Positions 50,033 to 59,064 of a stretch of DNA of 64,000 nt are shown in pieces. The DNA is from Fibrobacterota bacterium. GTDB taxonomy: Bacteria > Fibrobacterota > Fibrobacteria > UBA11236. The stretch's first letter is position 1. The number at the start of each line of letters is the position of its first letter. The notes under the pieces were generated by a model, which was not told the origin of the DNA, did no database searches, and saw only the letters and a list, made by a program, of their open reading frames with translations. The translations under genes and the position numbers were made by a program. The stretch spans positions 1 through 64,000 of the forward strand of contig JAHFCH010000002.1 of NCBI GenBank assembly GCA_023249635.1, in the 5' to 3' direction.

Positions 50033-50442
50033 AGGCGGCGCGCGGGGTTACGGGTAATCCGCAGACCGGACTCACCCTCATGGAGATCCTCATCGCCCTG
50101 GTGGTCATCGGCCTGGGGATAGGCGTCTTCCTCAAGATGGAAGGCAGTTCCGGGAACAGCATGACCGGCAACAGCAAGATGATGCGCGCAGGACAGTTGG
50201 TCGAGAAGAACATCGAATCGGTGCGCATCGGCATCGCGCGGGATACCCTCCTGAACTGGCCCCCCAGGGATACGGGGTTCACCGAGGGCGGGCTCAAGCT
50301 TACGCGCAAGGTCTCGGCCGCGTTCTCCCCCAAGGACGGATCCGCCCTTCCCAACGTACGCAAGGTCGACATGATCGTCACCTGGGGCGCTTTTAAACTC
50401 GATTCCCTGGACGTTACCACCTATGTCACGCGCCGCTTCTGA
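50029..50442 (+). CDS. Minor pseudopilin, GspI/PilV-like
   Basis: The protein has 137 residues. The prepilin motif is QTG followed by LTLMEILIALVVIGLGIGVF with Glu at +5. The rest contains GNSKMMRAGQLVEKNIESVRIGIA, matching the long alpha-helix of GspI/PilV proteins, and a short strand domain. The start is the TTG at 50029, which overlaps the stop of the preceding gene by three bases, so it is translationally coupled. The gene overlaps the next one by 20 bases. Confidence 0.82.
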   Translation: MKAARGVTGNPQTGLTLMEILIALVVIGLGIGVFLKMEGSSGNSMTGNSKMMRAGQLVEKNIESVRIGIARDTLLNWPPRDTGFTEGGLKLTRKVSAAFSPKDGSALPNVRKVDMIVTWGAFKLDSLDVTTYVTRRF

Positions 50443-51217
50443 GAAAGGCTTCTCGCTGATCGAAGTGGTGGTGGCCCTGGCCGCCTCCGGGATCCTCACC
50501 GTGGGCCTGGTGCGTTTCTTCCGCGACTTCAACCGCTCCTACAACATGCAAGAGCAGGTAGGCGACAGGGACATGAATGCGCATTATTCCGTGAAACGGA
50601 TTTCGGAAGCCTTTATGGGAGTGGGTTCCAACCTGCCTTCCGAAGGTTGGACCATGATCTCGCTTCCCGAAGGCAATCCCGGCGCGCGCCTGCTGCTCTC
50701 GGTGAACCCGCGCGGCGGGGTGCAATACCTGGCCGCCCCCCTGGCCTCGGCCGTGGAAGTGCCCATCGACGATCCTAAAGCCTTCGCCAAGGCAACCGCC
50801 GTGCTGGCCGACCCGCAACCCGTTGGGATTCCCACCACCAAGGTCGCCATCGACCTGGGATACAACTCCGACGGATACGTGAAAGGCGTCAAGGAAGGCC
50901 CCCCCGCCATGCTGCGCCTGGCCTCCCCTGTGACCCTGGAGATCGGCGACGCCCTATACGCGTACGATGAACAGGATTTCCGTCTGCAGGACGGCAATCT
51001 TCTCCTGGACGGCAACGTCTTGGCCGAGAATATCCAGGATTTGAAATTCACCATGCTGACGGCGAACCAGAGCGTGACCAATCAATGGTCCGCCATGCGT
51101 TCCGCCAAGATCCAGGTCACGGCGCGCACGCGCACGGCCGATCCCGGTTATGTCCTGAACGGGGGTTACCGCAGCCTTGACCTGTCCATGGACGTGCTGT
51201 TGAGGAACCGCTTATGA
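50423..51217 (+). CDS. Minor pseudopilin, GspJ/PilW-like
   Basis: The protein has 264 residues. The prepilin motif is EKG followed by FSLIEVVVALAASGILTVGLV, with Glu at +5. The helix continues into YNMQEQVGDRDMNAHYSVKRISEAFMGVGSNLP, as in PilW/GspJ proteins, and the C-terminal domain ends with AKIQVTARTRTADP and a strand (SLDLSMDVLLRNRL). It overlaps both neighbours in the operon (20 bases upstream, ATGA downstream). Confidence 0.85.
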   Translation: MSRAASEKGFSLIEVVVALAASGILTVGLVRFFRDFNRSYNMQEQVGDRDMNAHYSVKRISEAFMGVGSNLPSEGWTMISLPEGNPGARLLLSVNPRGGVQYLAAPLASAVEVPIDDPKAFAKATAVLADPQPVGIPTTKVAIDLGYNSDGYVKGVKEGPPAMLRLASPVTLEIGDALYAYDEQDFRLQDGNLLLDGNVLAENIQDLKFTMLTANQSVTNQWSAMRSAKIQVTARTRTADPGYVLNGGYRSLDLSMDVLLRNRL

Positions 51218-52956
51218 ACGATTCCTCCGCCGCGCCCATCCCGGTCTCCGCTCCCGCCCCGCGTGAAGGCGGCTTCATCCTGGTGTTCACCATCCTCATG
51301 CTGCTGGGCATTTCGGCCCTGGCGGTGGGCATGGTCTACAACGCCCATCATGGCCGCGTGGCCGCGCTCAACTACAAGAATCGCATCCGCGCCTTCTACG
51401 CCTCGGACGGCATGCGCGCCCTGTTGGCGCAAGAGGTTCTGGACGGCAATGCCAAACGCTACATCGACGTCTCGATGGCGGGGCAGATCGACGGCGAAGT
51501 GTGGGAAGGGGCCGGCGGCAGCATGGCTGCGCTCAAGGGCGCCATGTCCCACGGTCCCGATCACGTGGACAAATCGCCTTACCTGGGATCGAATTGGAAG
51601 AACAAGACCGACTACGGCGTACGCTGGCGCGGCTACGTGATCCCGCCCGCCACGGGTGCCTACACCTTTTTCGTCCGCGCCGATGATCAGGGCGAATTCT
51701 ACCTCAGCACCGACGATATGCCGGCCAACCTTTCGGCTTCGCCCATCGCCTCGGTGGCCTCCTGGGCCTTCTCCTGGCCCAAATGGGGTTCCGGCGTATC
51801 CAAGCCGGTTTCCTTGAAGATCGGTAAGCGGTACTACTTCGAATTCCTGCATGCGCAGGGCATCGGCGGCGGGTTCGGGCAGGTGGGCTGGAGCGGCCCC
51901 AATTACATGACCGAGCGTCCCATCCCGGGCAAGCGCTTGGCCTCGTACGGTTCGAAGGCGGAGAAATGGGACACCACCAAGGTGGGCAAAGGCCGCGTTA
52001 AATACGCCCTGGCCGAAGCGGGACCCTTGGTCTATACCCTTAACACCGAAGCCATCATGGGCGGCAAAGGCGACACCACTTTCCGATCGCCGCTGAACCA
52101 GACCCTGAGCATGCGCGGCGATAATCCCGCGCCGCCCGAGAGCCTGTGGCAGCGCGTCATCTTCTATGATTTCCATTCCAACGGGAGCAATCCCGAATTC
52201 GACAAGGGCGCCTGCTGCTTCTGGGATGGAACGGTGACCACCGATATGGTCAAGCGCAAGGGACTGCGATACGAGACAGCCAACGCGGCCTATTTCGGGC
52301 TCGATTCCATCGGCAAGCCTGAACGCGGAAGCAACATCCGCTACAATTGCGGCATCGACAAATGGTTCACGGGATGGAAGCCGGGCTGGGAAGTCTGGTA
52401 CAACTACGCGGGCGGGTCGGCCGATTGCACGGAAACGCCCACCCCAGGCAGCGATAGCGCTTTCAAGAACGTGGTCATCAAAGACTCCCTGCTTTTCGTG
52501 CGGCGCGACGATCTGGGCGCCAACGCCTACCAGTTCAAGCACTTCGGCGTGGCCGACGATCCCGCCTTCATGCCCCTGGACAACCGCGGGCTGGGTAACG
52601 AAGGCGTTACGGATCTGGGGGGCGTGCCGAGGAATTACTCCTTCTGCATGGAGATCCACACCAAGTTCGAGCACACTTCCGGCATGAACTTCGAGTTCAA
52701 CGGCGACGACGACGTCTGGCTGTACATCAATGATTCGCTGGTGATGGACCTGGGCTTCGTGCACGTTTCCACCTACGCGACAGTGAGCCTGGACGACCTG
52801 CCGCTCACCTTCGGGGAAACCTATCCGCTGGATTTCTTCTATTGCGAACGTCAGCGCTTCGGATCAAGCATCGACCTGATCACGAACCTGCCGGTGCTGC
52901 TCAAGGCCGGTAAGCCGTCATCGAGCTGGAAGCGCGATTACGGGAATACCGAATAG
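51214..52956 (+). CDS. PilX/GspK-like tip pilin fused to PA14 and fibro-slime domains
   Basis: The protein has 580 residues. A prepilin-type N-terminus is visible: REGG followed by FILVFTILMLLGISALAVGMVY (21-42), where +5 is Phe25, not Glu, as in GspK-type tip subunits. Then RVAALNYKNRIRAFYASDGMRALLA matches the PilX/GspK helix. A PA14-like domain spans about 120-245 (VRWRGYVIPPATGAYTFFVRADDQGEFYLSTDDMPAN, KRYYFEFLHAQG). A fibro-slime domain spans about 313-563 (VIFYDFHSNGSNPEF, SFCMEIHTKFEH, FNGDDDVWLYINDSLVMDLG, YPLDFFYCERQ). The two binding-type domains would be displayed at the pilus tip. ATGA overlap with the preceding pilin gene fixes the start. A stand-alone fibro-slime gene lies 1.6 kb downstream. 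Confidence 0.88.
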   Translation: MNDSSAAPIPVSAPAPREGGFILVFTILMLLGISALAVGMVYNAHHGRVAALNYKNRIRAFYASDGMRALLAQEVLDGNAKRYIDVSMAGQIDGEVWEGAGGSMAALKGAMSHGPDHVDKSPYLGSNWKNKTDYGVRWRGYVIPPATGAYTFFVRADDQGEFYLSTDDMPANLSASPIASVASWAFSWPKWGSGVSKPVSLKIGKRYYFEFLHAQGIGGGFGQVGWSGPNYMTERPIPGKRLASYGSKAEKWDTTKVGKGRVKYALAEAGPLVYTLNTEAIMGGKGDTTFRSPLNQTLSMRGDNPAPPESLWQRVIFYDFHSNGSNPEFDKGACCFWDGTVTTDMVKRKGLRYETANAAYFGLDSIGKPERGSNIRYNCGIDKWFTGWKPGWEVWYNYAGGSADCTETPTPGSDSAFKNVVIKDSLLFVRRDDLGANAYQFKHFGVADDPAFMPLDNRGLGNEGVTDLGGVPRNYSFCMEIHTKFEHTSGMNFEFNGDDDVWLYINDSLVMDLGFVHVSTYATVSLDDLPLTFGETYPLDFFYCERQRFGSSIDLITNLPVLLKAGKPSSSWKRDYGNTE

Positions 52957-52993
52957 GCCGGATCGCTCCCGCGACCGGACCTTTACCGAAAGC

Positions 52994-53959
52994 TCAGGGC
53001 GGGATGAAACCCTGTACGCGCAACCACTTCGCGCATTGCCCCGGCCAAGCCGCCAACTGCGCCTGACCGGGCTCACCGGACTTCTCCTGGGCCAAACCGA
53101 AGGCATGGCCCCCCTGATTGAATGCCAGAAACTCCACGCTTACCCCGGCTTTCCTGAGCGCGTCCGCGTAGGCGCGGCTGTTCGCGAAGGCGACGACGGG
53201 ATCGCCTTCGGCATGCACCACAAAGGCCGCCGGCGCTCCCGGCCCGACGCGTTTTTCTGCCGAAAGTGATTCGGGCAAGGCTGGGGAAGGGTCGCGGCCC
53301 AACAGGTTGTTGCGGGAAGCGCGATGCGTGTAGGGCGCCGCCATGGAGATGACGGGATAAACCAGCATCTGGAGATCGGGAACGCCCGCAAAGCGATCGA
53401 CGCTGTCCCCCGTATTCGGGCGCGGATCCGGCAACACCGACGCCAAGGCGGTGAGATGGCCGCCGGCGGAAAAACCGAGCATACCTACCCGGGCCGGATC
53501 GATGCGGAGGCGGCGGGCATGGGCGCGTACCCAACGCAAGGAGCGGCGCGCGTCCCCCAGTTCCACGGGATGGTGATAGCGGGGGCCCAGGCGATACCGG
53601 AGCACGAAGGCCGTGACCCCCAGCCCATTAAGCCAACGCGCGGGTTCGACGCCTTCCTTCTGCACCGCGAGGATTCCGTAGGCGCCGCCCGGGCATACGA
53701 TGACGGCGGGCGCGATGGAATCGCCGGGACGCGGTTTGGCGGGGAAGCAAAGCAGGGAAGGGCGATCGGATTCCGCACTGCCTACGGCGCCGGGAGCGCC
53801 CTGCGGCCATAGACGTTCAATGCGCGCGCCCGTGGCCGTATCGATTTCGACCCAGGGTGCGGAGGCGGTGCGATGGACCAGGGGACCGGGCTTGCCGGCG
53901 GCGGATATCGCGCAGGCGCAGATCAGGACCGCGCCGACGCTCGCGAACGACCGGGGCAC
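52994..53959 (-). CDS. Secreted alpha/beta hydrolase (acetyl-xylan-esterase-like), paralogue 3
   Basis: The protein has 321 residues with an N-terminal hydrophobic signal (SVGAVLICACAISAAGKPG). It shares the architecture of the two hydrolases upstream of the pilin operon: LWPQGAPGAVG, CPGGAYGILAVQKEG, YHHPVELGDARRSLRWVRAHA, GFSAGGHLTALA (Ser), VHAEGDPVVAFANS (Asp) and NQGGHAFGLA (His). Sequence divergence from the other two is larger. The start is a GTG at 53959 with no clear Shine-Dalgarno sequence, 11 bases after the stop of the tail-anchored protein gene. Convergent with the fusion pilin gene. Confidence 0.83.
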   Translation of the reverse strand: MPRSFASVGAVLICACAISAAGKPGPLVHRTASAPWVEIDTATGARIERLWPQGAPGAVGSAESDRPSLLCFPAKPRPGDSIAPAVIVCPGGAYGILAVQKEGVEPARWLNGLGVTAFVLRYRLGPRYHHPVELGDARRSLRWVRAHARRLRIDPARVGMLGFSAGGHLTALASVLPDPRPNTGDSVDRFAGVPDLQMLVYPVISMAAPYTHRASRNNLLGRDPSPALPESLSAEKRVGPGAPAAFVVHAEGDPVVAFANSRAYADALRKAGVSVEFLAFNQGGHAFGLAQEKSGEPGQAQLAAWPGQCAKWLRVQGFIPP

Positions 53960-53970
53960 GATTACGCGGG

Positions 53971-54405
53971 CTAGTGCGAGAATTTCCAGGCCAGGAACAA
54001 AATGCCCCCGACCACGGCGACCAGGAGCAATACCTTCACGGCAACCGGAATGCCCGACTTGGTCTCTTCATTCAGCCATTCGGGTGGGGCCTGCTGAGCG
54101 TCCCCGGACCGGCCTTCGCCGCCCGGGGCGGGTTCGCCTTCGGCGACGGCGCTGGGCGACGCGGGCGCATCGGATCCGCCGTAGCCCGCATGTTCATGGG
54201 CATAGGCCGAGGTGGCCGATCCGGCCGCGCGCATTTCCGCCAACAAGGCGGATTCTTCCAAGTCATCCATGCCGCGCTTTTGGCCTTCGGCCAGGATCAA
54301 TTTCACCGCCACGTCGGGCCCGTTGGCGCGGCTCGCGGACAGCATCTGGCGCAGCTTCGCGTCGGAGACGTTGGCCAGCTTCGCTTCGAATTCGTTGAGT
54401 TTCAT
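53971..54405 (-). CDS. C-terminally anchored membrane protein of unknown function
   Basis: The protein has 144 residues: an N-terminal charged helical region (LNEFEAKLANVSDAKLRQML), a low-complexity Ala/Pro/Gly/Glu linker (about 70-110), and a single C-terminal hydrophobic helix (VAVKVLLLVAVVGGILFLAWKF). There is no signal peptide, so the N-terminus is probably cytoplasmic. I recognise no family. AAAGGG lies before the ATG. It is the first gene of a possible two-gene unit with hydrolase paralogue 3. Confidence 0.65.
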   Translation of the reverse strand: MKLNEFEAKLANVSDAKLRQMLSASRANGPDVAVKLILAEGQKRGMDDLEESALLAEMRAAGSATSAYAHEHAGYGGSDAPASPSAVAEGEPAPGGEGRSGDAQQAPPEWLNEETKSGIPVAVKVLLLVAVVGGILFLAWKFSH

Positions 54406-54488
54406 CGGCGCCCTTTCACGAGGCCCGGCATGGACTTCCCTCCACGCCGCAAGCCTTCCGATCCCGAGGGGAACCGGTTACGCGCTAT

Positions 54489-54518
54489 AGTGTAGCAAAC
54501 AAAGCAGGACGCTTGCAA
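54489..54518 (-). promoter_or_regulatory. Candidate sigma-70-type promoter
   Basis: On the minus strand TTGCAA and TACACT are separated by 18 bases, about 84 bases upstream of the tail-anchored protein start. The -10 match is partial (TAxAxT). It would drive the tail-anchored protein and hydrolase paralogue 3. Confidence 0.4.
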
Positions 54519-54547
54519 AGGGGGGATTTCGGGGGCGGGAAGCCCCC

Positions 54548-56650
54548 TTAGCGGAGCCCCAGGCCGCGCACGGCGGTCCCCCGGACATAGCCGAATCGCG
54601 CCGTCTGCACCTGGCTGCCCCGCTCCACGTAGTCGCGGGGGTCGGCCCCGTAGGAGAATTCCGCCGTCAGTATGTACGCCCCCGTGGAAATGAGGTTCCC
54701 GTCATGCGAGACGGGAAACCAGGCGAAACGGAGGAGAAACGCGCGCGTTCCGGGATCACGCGCGTCACTGACACGCGCAAGTTTCCCCGACTGCAAGTCC
54801 TCGCGCGTCACGGTGAGCCGCGTCCGGTTCACGTATTGCCCCAGGTTGTCGTATACGATCAGCTTCAGGGTGGCCGGGTGGGAGAGCTTGAAGTCGAATA
54901 CCGCCAGGCCCGGATTCCCTTCCGTGCCCGTGTTCCGCCTAATCCAATCCTCCGCGGTTTCGGGATGCAGGGGGATGTAGTCTTTACGGTCACCCTGGGA
55001 ATCCTTGCTCGTCAGGAGGATGAAGGGATCCTTCACCTGCCCCGCCTTGGGGGGATCCGCCGTGGTCACGCCGCCTTTCTCGGCCCGCAAATCCCCGATC
55101 ACGATGCGCGGAAGTTTCGACTCCACCGGCCGCCACGGATTGGCCGGATGCGCGGGATTGCCCTGGCCATCCTTAACGAGATCGATCCCGGATATCGCGG
55201 TCTTCCAACCCTGCCCCGGCACGTTCGGCGATCCCGGCGCCACGGTGAAAGTCCAGGTTTGCGAACGGCCTCCCGATCCGGAATCGGCGCGCACGGCGAT
55301 TAGATCCACCTGCTTCTCCTTCCCGGTCGCGTCCTGGAACTTGAGCACCGCGGGCGCCCCCACCGTCACCGGTTCGCTGAAGCGGATCTGGATGAGGATG
55401 CCCGGGATATCGCTCAGCGAGGTGTCCTGCACCAGCTTCCAGGCACGGTCGATAACGGGCCCGATGCGGTCGTGGAGCGGGAAGCTCCCGTCGGAAAGCC
55501 CGGCCGCGGGCTCCTTGAAGGTATGCCCCTGGTTGGCCCCATCGGCCTCGTCCCAGCCCGTCACCGGTCGGGTGAAGAAATCGGATTTGGAGACGACGAG
55601 GCATTTCGCGGCGCCGTCCGCAGTAACATCCCAGTTACCCCGTTCCGCCTCCCCGGCCAAATCGAGTTCCAGCGCCGTCGGCGTCCGATCCGGCTGCTTA
55701 TCGAAAGCGATCTCGGCCTTATCGGCGATGCCATCCCCGTCCCGATCGTAGAGCCATCCTTCCACGGCCTTTACCGCCACGGGGTCGACGGGCTTATCCG
55801 AGTTCTTGAGATCCAGGGAGGTGGTGATGGTAAGCCGTGAAGCTTCTACGCGGCGCTCGGCGAAATAGAAATCCAGGAAGCAGGCCTTGCCCTCTTCCAA
55901 GGAAAGGGAATCGATGTTCACTTGCGCGAATTCCGCCGCATGCAGGCCGCCCAGGTCGATGACCAGGCGGTCATTGATGAACACCCATACGTCGTCGTCC
56001 CCGCGGAAGGAGAATTGCTGGCCCGTGCCCTTATGCGCCGTGAACTTGGCGTGGAATTCGAAGGTAAAGCCGTAATTATGCTTCGCCATGTCGATGCCCT
56101 CCGAGGTGCCCGTCTGGCGGTGCCCGAAGGTCTTGGTGACCGAAGGCACCTGGGGCCGCAACCCGGCGAGCTTGTCATCGTCGAGGGGAAAGAAGTCGGG
56201 ATTATCGTAGCTGTATACGGATCCGGTTTTGCTGAAGGGGAGCTCAAGGAAGAAGGCGCGATTGATGGAAGGATCGCGGGTGGTATACCATTCCCCGAAA
56301 CGGCTGCGGAAGCAGTTGGGCGGCATATCGAACCCGGCCTTCAACGCCGGTCCCCTCTCATCGCGATCATAAGGGAGGAAACCCGCGAGCTTGTCGGGAT
56401 TGGCGTCGCCTACGGCAAGGTTTTCCTGGACCGCGCCCTTGGCGGCCGTGGGTTTATCGAAACAGCCCCAGGCCTCCCACCCCCGCGGATCCCAGGTCGG
56501 GTTGAAATCGGGATGCCCCCCGGTCGCCTGACGTGCGCGCAACTCCTCGAAGTCGCGGACCACGCCGGTCAGCACCACGGGCGCCACCAGCGCCTGCCCG
56601 TGGGCCGCCGCCGCGAAAACCATCAACCATATGCTTATCCCGATCCGCAT
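54548..56650 (-). CDS. Secreted fibro-slime protein
   Basis: The protein has 700 residues with a signal peptide ending near AHGQA. The fibro-slime domain spans about 26-277 ([82 protein letters not shown] at 214-236, [12 protein letters not shown]). A Ca-like [12 protein letters not shown] follows, then an Ig/cadherin-like region ([19 protein letters not shown]). The C-terminal module ([14 protein letters not shown] ... [21 protein letters not shown] ... ARFGYVRG) closely resembles that of the fibro-slime protein at 24341-27139. The ATG at 56650 was chosen because the signal peptide starts there after GGGAAAGG. Divergent from the PPIase gene. Confidence 0.87.
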   Translation of the reverse strand: MRIGISIWLMVFAAAAHGQALVAPVVLTGVVRDFEELRARQATGGHPDFNPTWDPRGWEAWGCFDKPTAAKGAVQENLAVGDANPDKLAGFLPYDRDERGPALKAGFDMPPNCFRSRFGEWYTTRDPSINRAFFLELPFSKTGSVYSYDNPDFFPLDDDKLAGLRPQVPSVTKTFGHRQTGTSEGIDMAKHNYGFTFEFHAKFTAHKGTGQQFSFRGDDDVWVFINDRLVIDLGGLHAAEFAQVNIDSLSLEEGKACFLDFYFAERRVEASRLTITTSLDLKNSDKPVDPVAVKAVEGWLYDRDGDGIADKAEIAFDKQPDRTPTALELDLAGEAERGNWDVTADGAAKCLVVSKSDFFTRPVTGWDEADGANQGHTFKEPAAGLSDGSFPLHDRIGPVIDRAWKLVQDTSLSDIPGILIQIRFSEPVTVGAPAVLKFQDATGKEKQVDLIAVRADSGSGGRSQTWTFTVAPGSPNVPGQGWKTAISGIDLVKDGQGNPAHPANPWRPVESKLPRIVIGDLRAEKGGVTTADPPKAGQVKDPFILLTSKDSQGDRKDYIPLHPETAEDWIRRNTGTEGNPGLAVFDFKLSHPATLKLIVYDNLGQYVNRTRLTVTREDLQSGKLARVSDARDPGTRAFLLRFAWFPVSHDGNLISTGAYILTAEFSYGADPRDYVERGSQVQTARFGYVRGTAVRGLGLR

Positions 56651-56758
56651 ACCTTTCCCCCCGTTGTTCCCCGTGCGACCGCGCTTTTCCGGCGCGGAAT
56701 CTTTTCTAATTTCCCAACCAAGACGCAGTCGTTCCGATTGCATGCAAAGGAGCAACCC

Positions 56759-57922
56759 TTGGCCCGTGGCAAAGTCCGATACTTCGATGCTGTGATTCCG
56801 CTATGCTTCGCCGTTTGCGTTTCGGCCCTGCCGGCCCGTAGCGCCGAGGCCCCCGCGGCGGCCGCAGCCCCCGCGAGCGCGAGCGCGCCCGTAACCGACA
56901 CTTCCAAATCCGCCGTCCGCGGCAAAGCGGCGCCGGCCCCCAAGGAGGCCGCTGCCCCCAAGGAAACCCTGCCTCCCGGCATTTACGCCGAGATTTATAC
57001 GCCCAAGGGTAAGATAACCACGGTCCTGGAAGCGGATAAAGCGCCCCTGACGGTACTCAATTTTGTGGGACTGGCCGAAGGCACCAAGGCTTCGAATAAG
57101 CCCGCGGGAACGCGATTTTACGATGGATTGAACTTCCACCGGGTTGTCCCAGATTTCATGATCCAAGGCGGCGACCCGCAAGGCAACGGCACCGGCGGTC
57201 CCGGCTACCAGTTCGCGGACGAATTCGATGCCACGCTGCGCCATGACAAACCCGGCACGCTCTCGATGGCGAACTCCGGACCGGGAACCAACGGCAGCCA
57301 GTTCTTCATCACCCATGTGCCCACCCCGCACCTCAACGATCGGCACACCATTTTCGGCCACGTAATCACGGGACAAGAAGTGGTCAACGCGGTGGTGGTC
57401 GGCACCCTCATCGACAGCATCCGCATCGAGCGGGTGGGAGCGAAGGCCAAGAAGTTCAAGGCCGACGAAGCGGCTTTCCAGGCCCAGATCAAGAAAAGCG
57501 CCGATGTAGCGGTGGCCAAGCAGAAGAAAGAACAGGAGGCGAATAAGAAAATGGAAGCGCAAACCGAAGAACTGATCAAGAAGGCCACGGCCACACCGTC
57601 GGGTCTCAAATACATCATCACGCATCCCGGCGCCGGGCCCAAACCCGCTTCAGGCATGAACGTCAAGGTCCATTACGCGGGCCGGCTGACCAACGGAAAG
57701 GAGTTCGACAACTCCTATAAGCGCGGCCAACCCATCGACTTCAAAGTGGGCACGGGCATGGTCATCCCCGGCTGGGACGAGGGCATCATGTTGATGCAGA
57801 AGGGCGAGAAGCGCACCCTGATCATCCCCGCCAACCTGGCCTACGGCCCCGAAGGCCGCCCGCCGGTAATCCCCCAGAATGCGACCCTGGTATTCGATGT
57901 GGAGTTGGTCGAGTTCCAATAA
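56759..57922 (+). CDS. Exported peptidyl-prolyl isomerase: cyclophilin-FKBP fusion
   Basis: The protein has 387 residues. A signal peptide ([20 protein letters not shown]) is followed by an Ala/Pro linker, a cyclophilin domain at about 75-227 ([63 protein letters not shown]), a Lys/Glu-rich helix at 235-275, and an FKBP domain at 279-387 ([55 protein letters not shown]). Both active-site patterns look intact. It folds proline-containing proteins in the periplasm. The TTG at 56759 was chosen because AAAGGAG lies six bases upstream and the signal peptide begins there. It overlaps the next gene by 26 bases. Confidence 0.9.
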   Translation: MARGKVRYFDAVIPLCFAVCVSALPARSAEAPAAAAAPASASAPVTDTSKSAVRGKAAPAPKEAAAPKETLPPGIYAEIYTPKGKITTVLEADKAPLTVLNFVGLAEGTKASNKPAGTRFYDGLNFHRVVPDFMIQGGDPQGNGTGGPGYQFADEFDATLRHDKPGTLSMANSGPGTNGSQFFITHVPTPHLNDRHTIFGHVITGQEVVNAVVVGTLIDSIRIERVGAKAKKFKADEAAFQAQIKKSADVAVAKQKKEQEANKKMEAQTEELIKKATATPSGLKYIITHPGAGPKPASGMNVKVHYAGRLTNGKEFDNSYKRGQPIDFKVGTGMVIPGWDEGIMLMQKGEKRTLIIPANLAYGPEGRPPVIPQNATLVFDVELVEFQ

Positions 57923-59024
57923 GCCCCCGGTCCCGGCGGCCCGGGCCCTAGCCCTCGCCGCCCTGGGTCCCTTGTTCCTCGCCGCTTGCCTCACGGGCGG
58001 CGGCGGCTCCCCTTCCCGTTCCGTACTCAAGCCGGGCCAGGCCCGCTGGAAGAAAATCTCCGCCTTCGGCCCGCTCTCGGAATATGCGGATTTGGGCCGC
58101 GCCACCTTCTTCACCGCGCAACGGGGCCTGGCCTTATCCGGCCCACCCGGCCGTATCGTTCTCAATCTCACCTTGGACGGCGGCGCCAACTGGCAGGCGC
58201 AAAACCTGGATTCCGCTTGGCGCCTCGAATCCGTCGCGGCGGTCGATTCGGCCTCGGGTTTCCTGGCTTTCTCACTGGCCCCGGACAGCGCCGGCATCAG
58301 TCATTACGGCGTACTGCATACCCTCGATGCGGGAGCTACCTGGAACCGTATGGCCTTCGCGGGCGATTCCGATCTGGCCCTGTTCTACGCAGGCAAATCG
58401 CCGCTGGCGCTGGTCGATCGCGATCCCATGGGAAACGTGGATTTCCTGCTTTCGGAAGATGGCGGCTCGATATGGCGCCCTTGGTCACCGGCGTCCCATC
58501 CCTTCGCACCCAAGAACCTGCTGACCACGCGGCCCATCCACGCCTACTCGGCGGGCAAGGCCCTGGCCGGTTCGGTGGCATTGAACTGGATCGATCTGTC
58601 CACGGGAGCCGTTTCGCGCTACCGTAACTTCCCCGATACCGTGTCCGGGCCCGAGATAGGACCTGCCCTGGCAGGACAAGAATGGATCGCCTTCGGCGGC
58701 TTCGCCATCCGGGACACCCTGAACTGGCCTTTCCTGGTGCAATCCCGGGACGGCGGAAAGGCCTGGGATACCTTGGCGGCCACGCGGTCCGCGCGCATGC
58801 GGGGCATCCGCCTGGACGGCGCGAACGGTTTGGCATACGGTGAAAGCGTCGATCCCGGAATCGGCGATACCTCCAGCGCGCTCTGGATCACCTGGGACGG
58901 CGGCGCCACCTGGTCGGAAAGCTTCACCGACGCCACCGAGACGCCCATTGAAGAAACCGTGTGGGCGGCGCCCGGCATCTGCTACGGATTCAGCCGGGCC
59001 GCCGTATACCGCCTGGAATTCTAG
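57897..59024 (+). CDS. BNR-like propeller lipoprotein
   Basis: The protein has 375 residues. A lipoprotein signal ends in [12 protein letters not shown]. The mature part has Asp-box-type repeats: [56 protein letters not shown]. It resembles the larger secreted BNR propeller at 31986-33911 and ends in an aromatic residue (YRLEF). The substrate is unknown; it probably sits at the outer membrane. The start is uncertain: ATG at 57897 or 57879, both inside the PPIase gene, without a clear Shine-Dalgarno sequence, which suggests coupling with the PPIase gene. Confidence 0.75.
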   Translation: MWSWSSSNKPPVPAARALALAALGPLFLAACLTGGGGSPSRSVLKPGQARWKKISAFGPLSEYADLGRATFFTAQRGLALSGPPGRIVLNLTLDGGANWQAQNLDSAWRLESVAAVDSASGFLAFSLAPDSAGISHYGVLHTLDAGATWNRMAFAGDSDLALFYAGKSPLALVDRDPMGNVDFLLSEDGGSIWRPWSPASHPFAPKNLLTTRPIHAYSAGKALAGSVALNWIDLSTGAVSRYRNFPDTVSGPEIGPALAGQEWIAFGGFAIRDTLNWPFLVQSRDGGKAWDTLAATRSARMRGIRLDGANGLAYGESVDPGIGDTSSALWITWDGGATWSESFTDATETPIEETVWAAPGICYGFSRAAVYRLEF

Positions 59025-59064
59025 GCCGCCTGCTTTCCGTCCCCGCATTTTTTAAATATTACCC

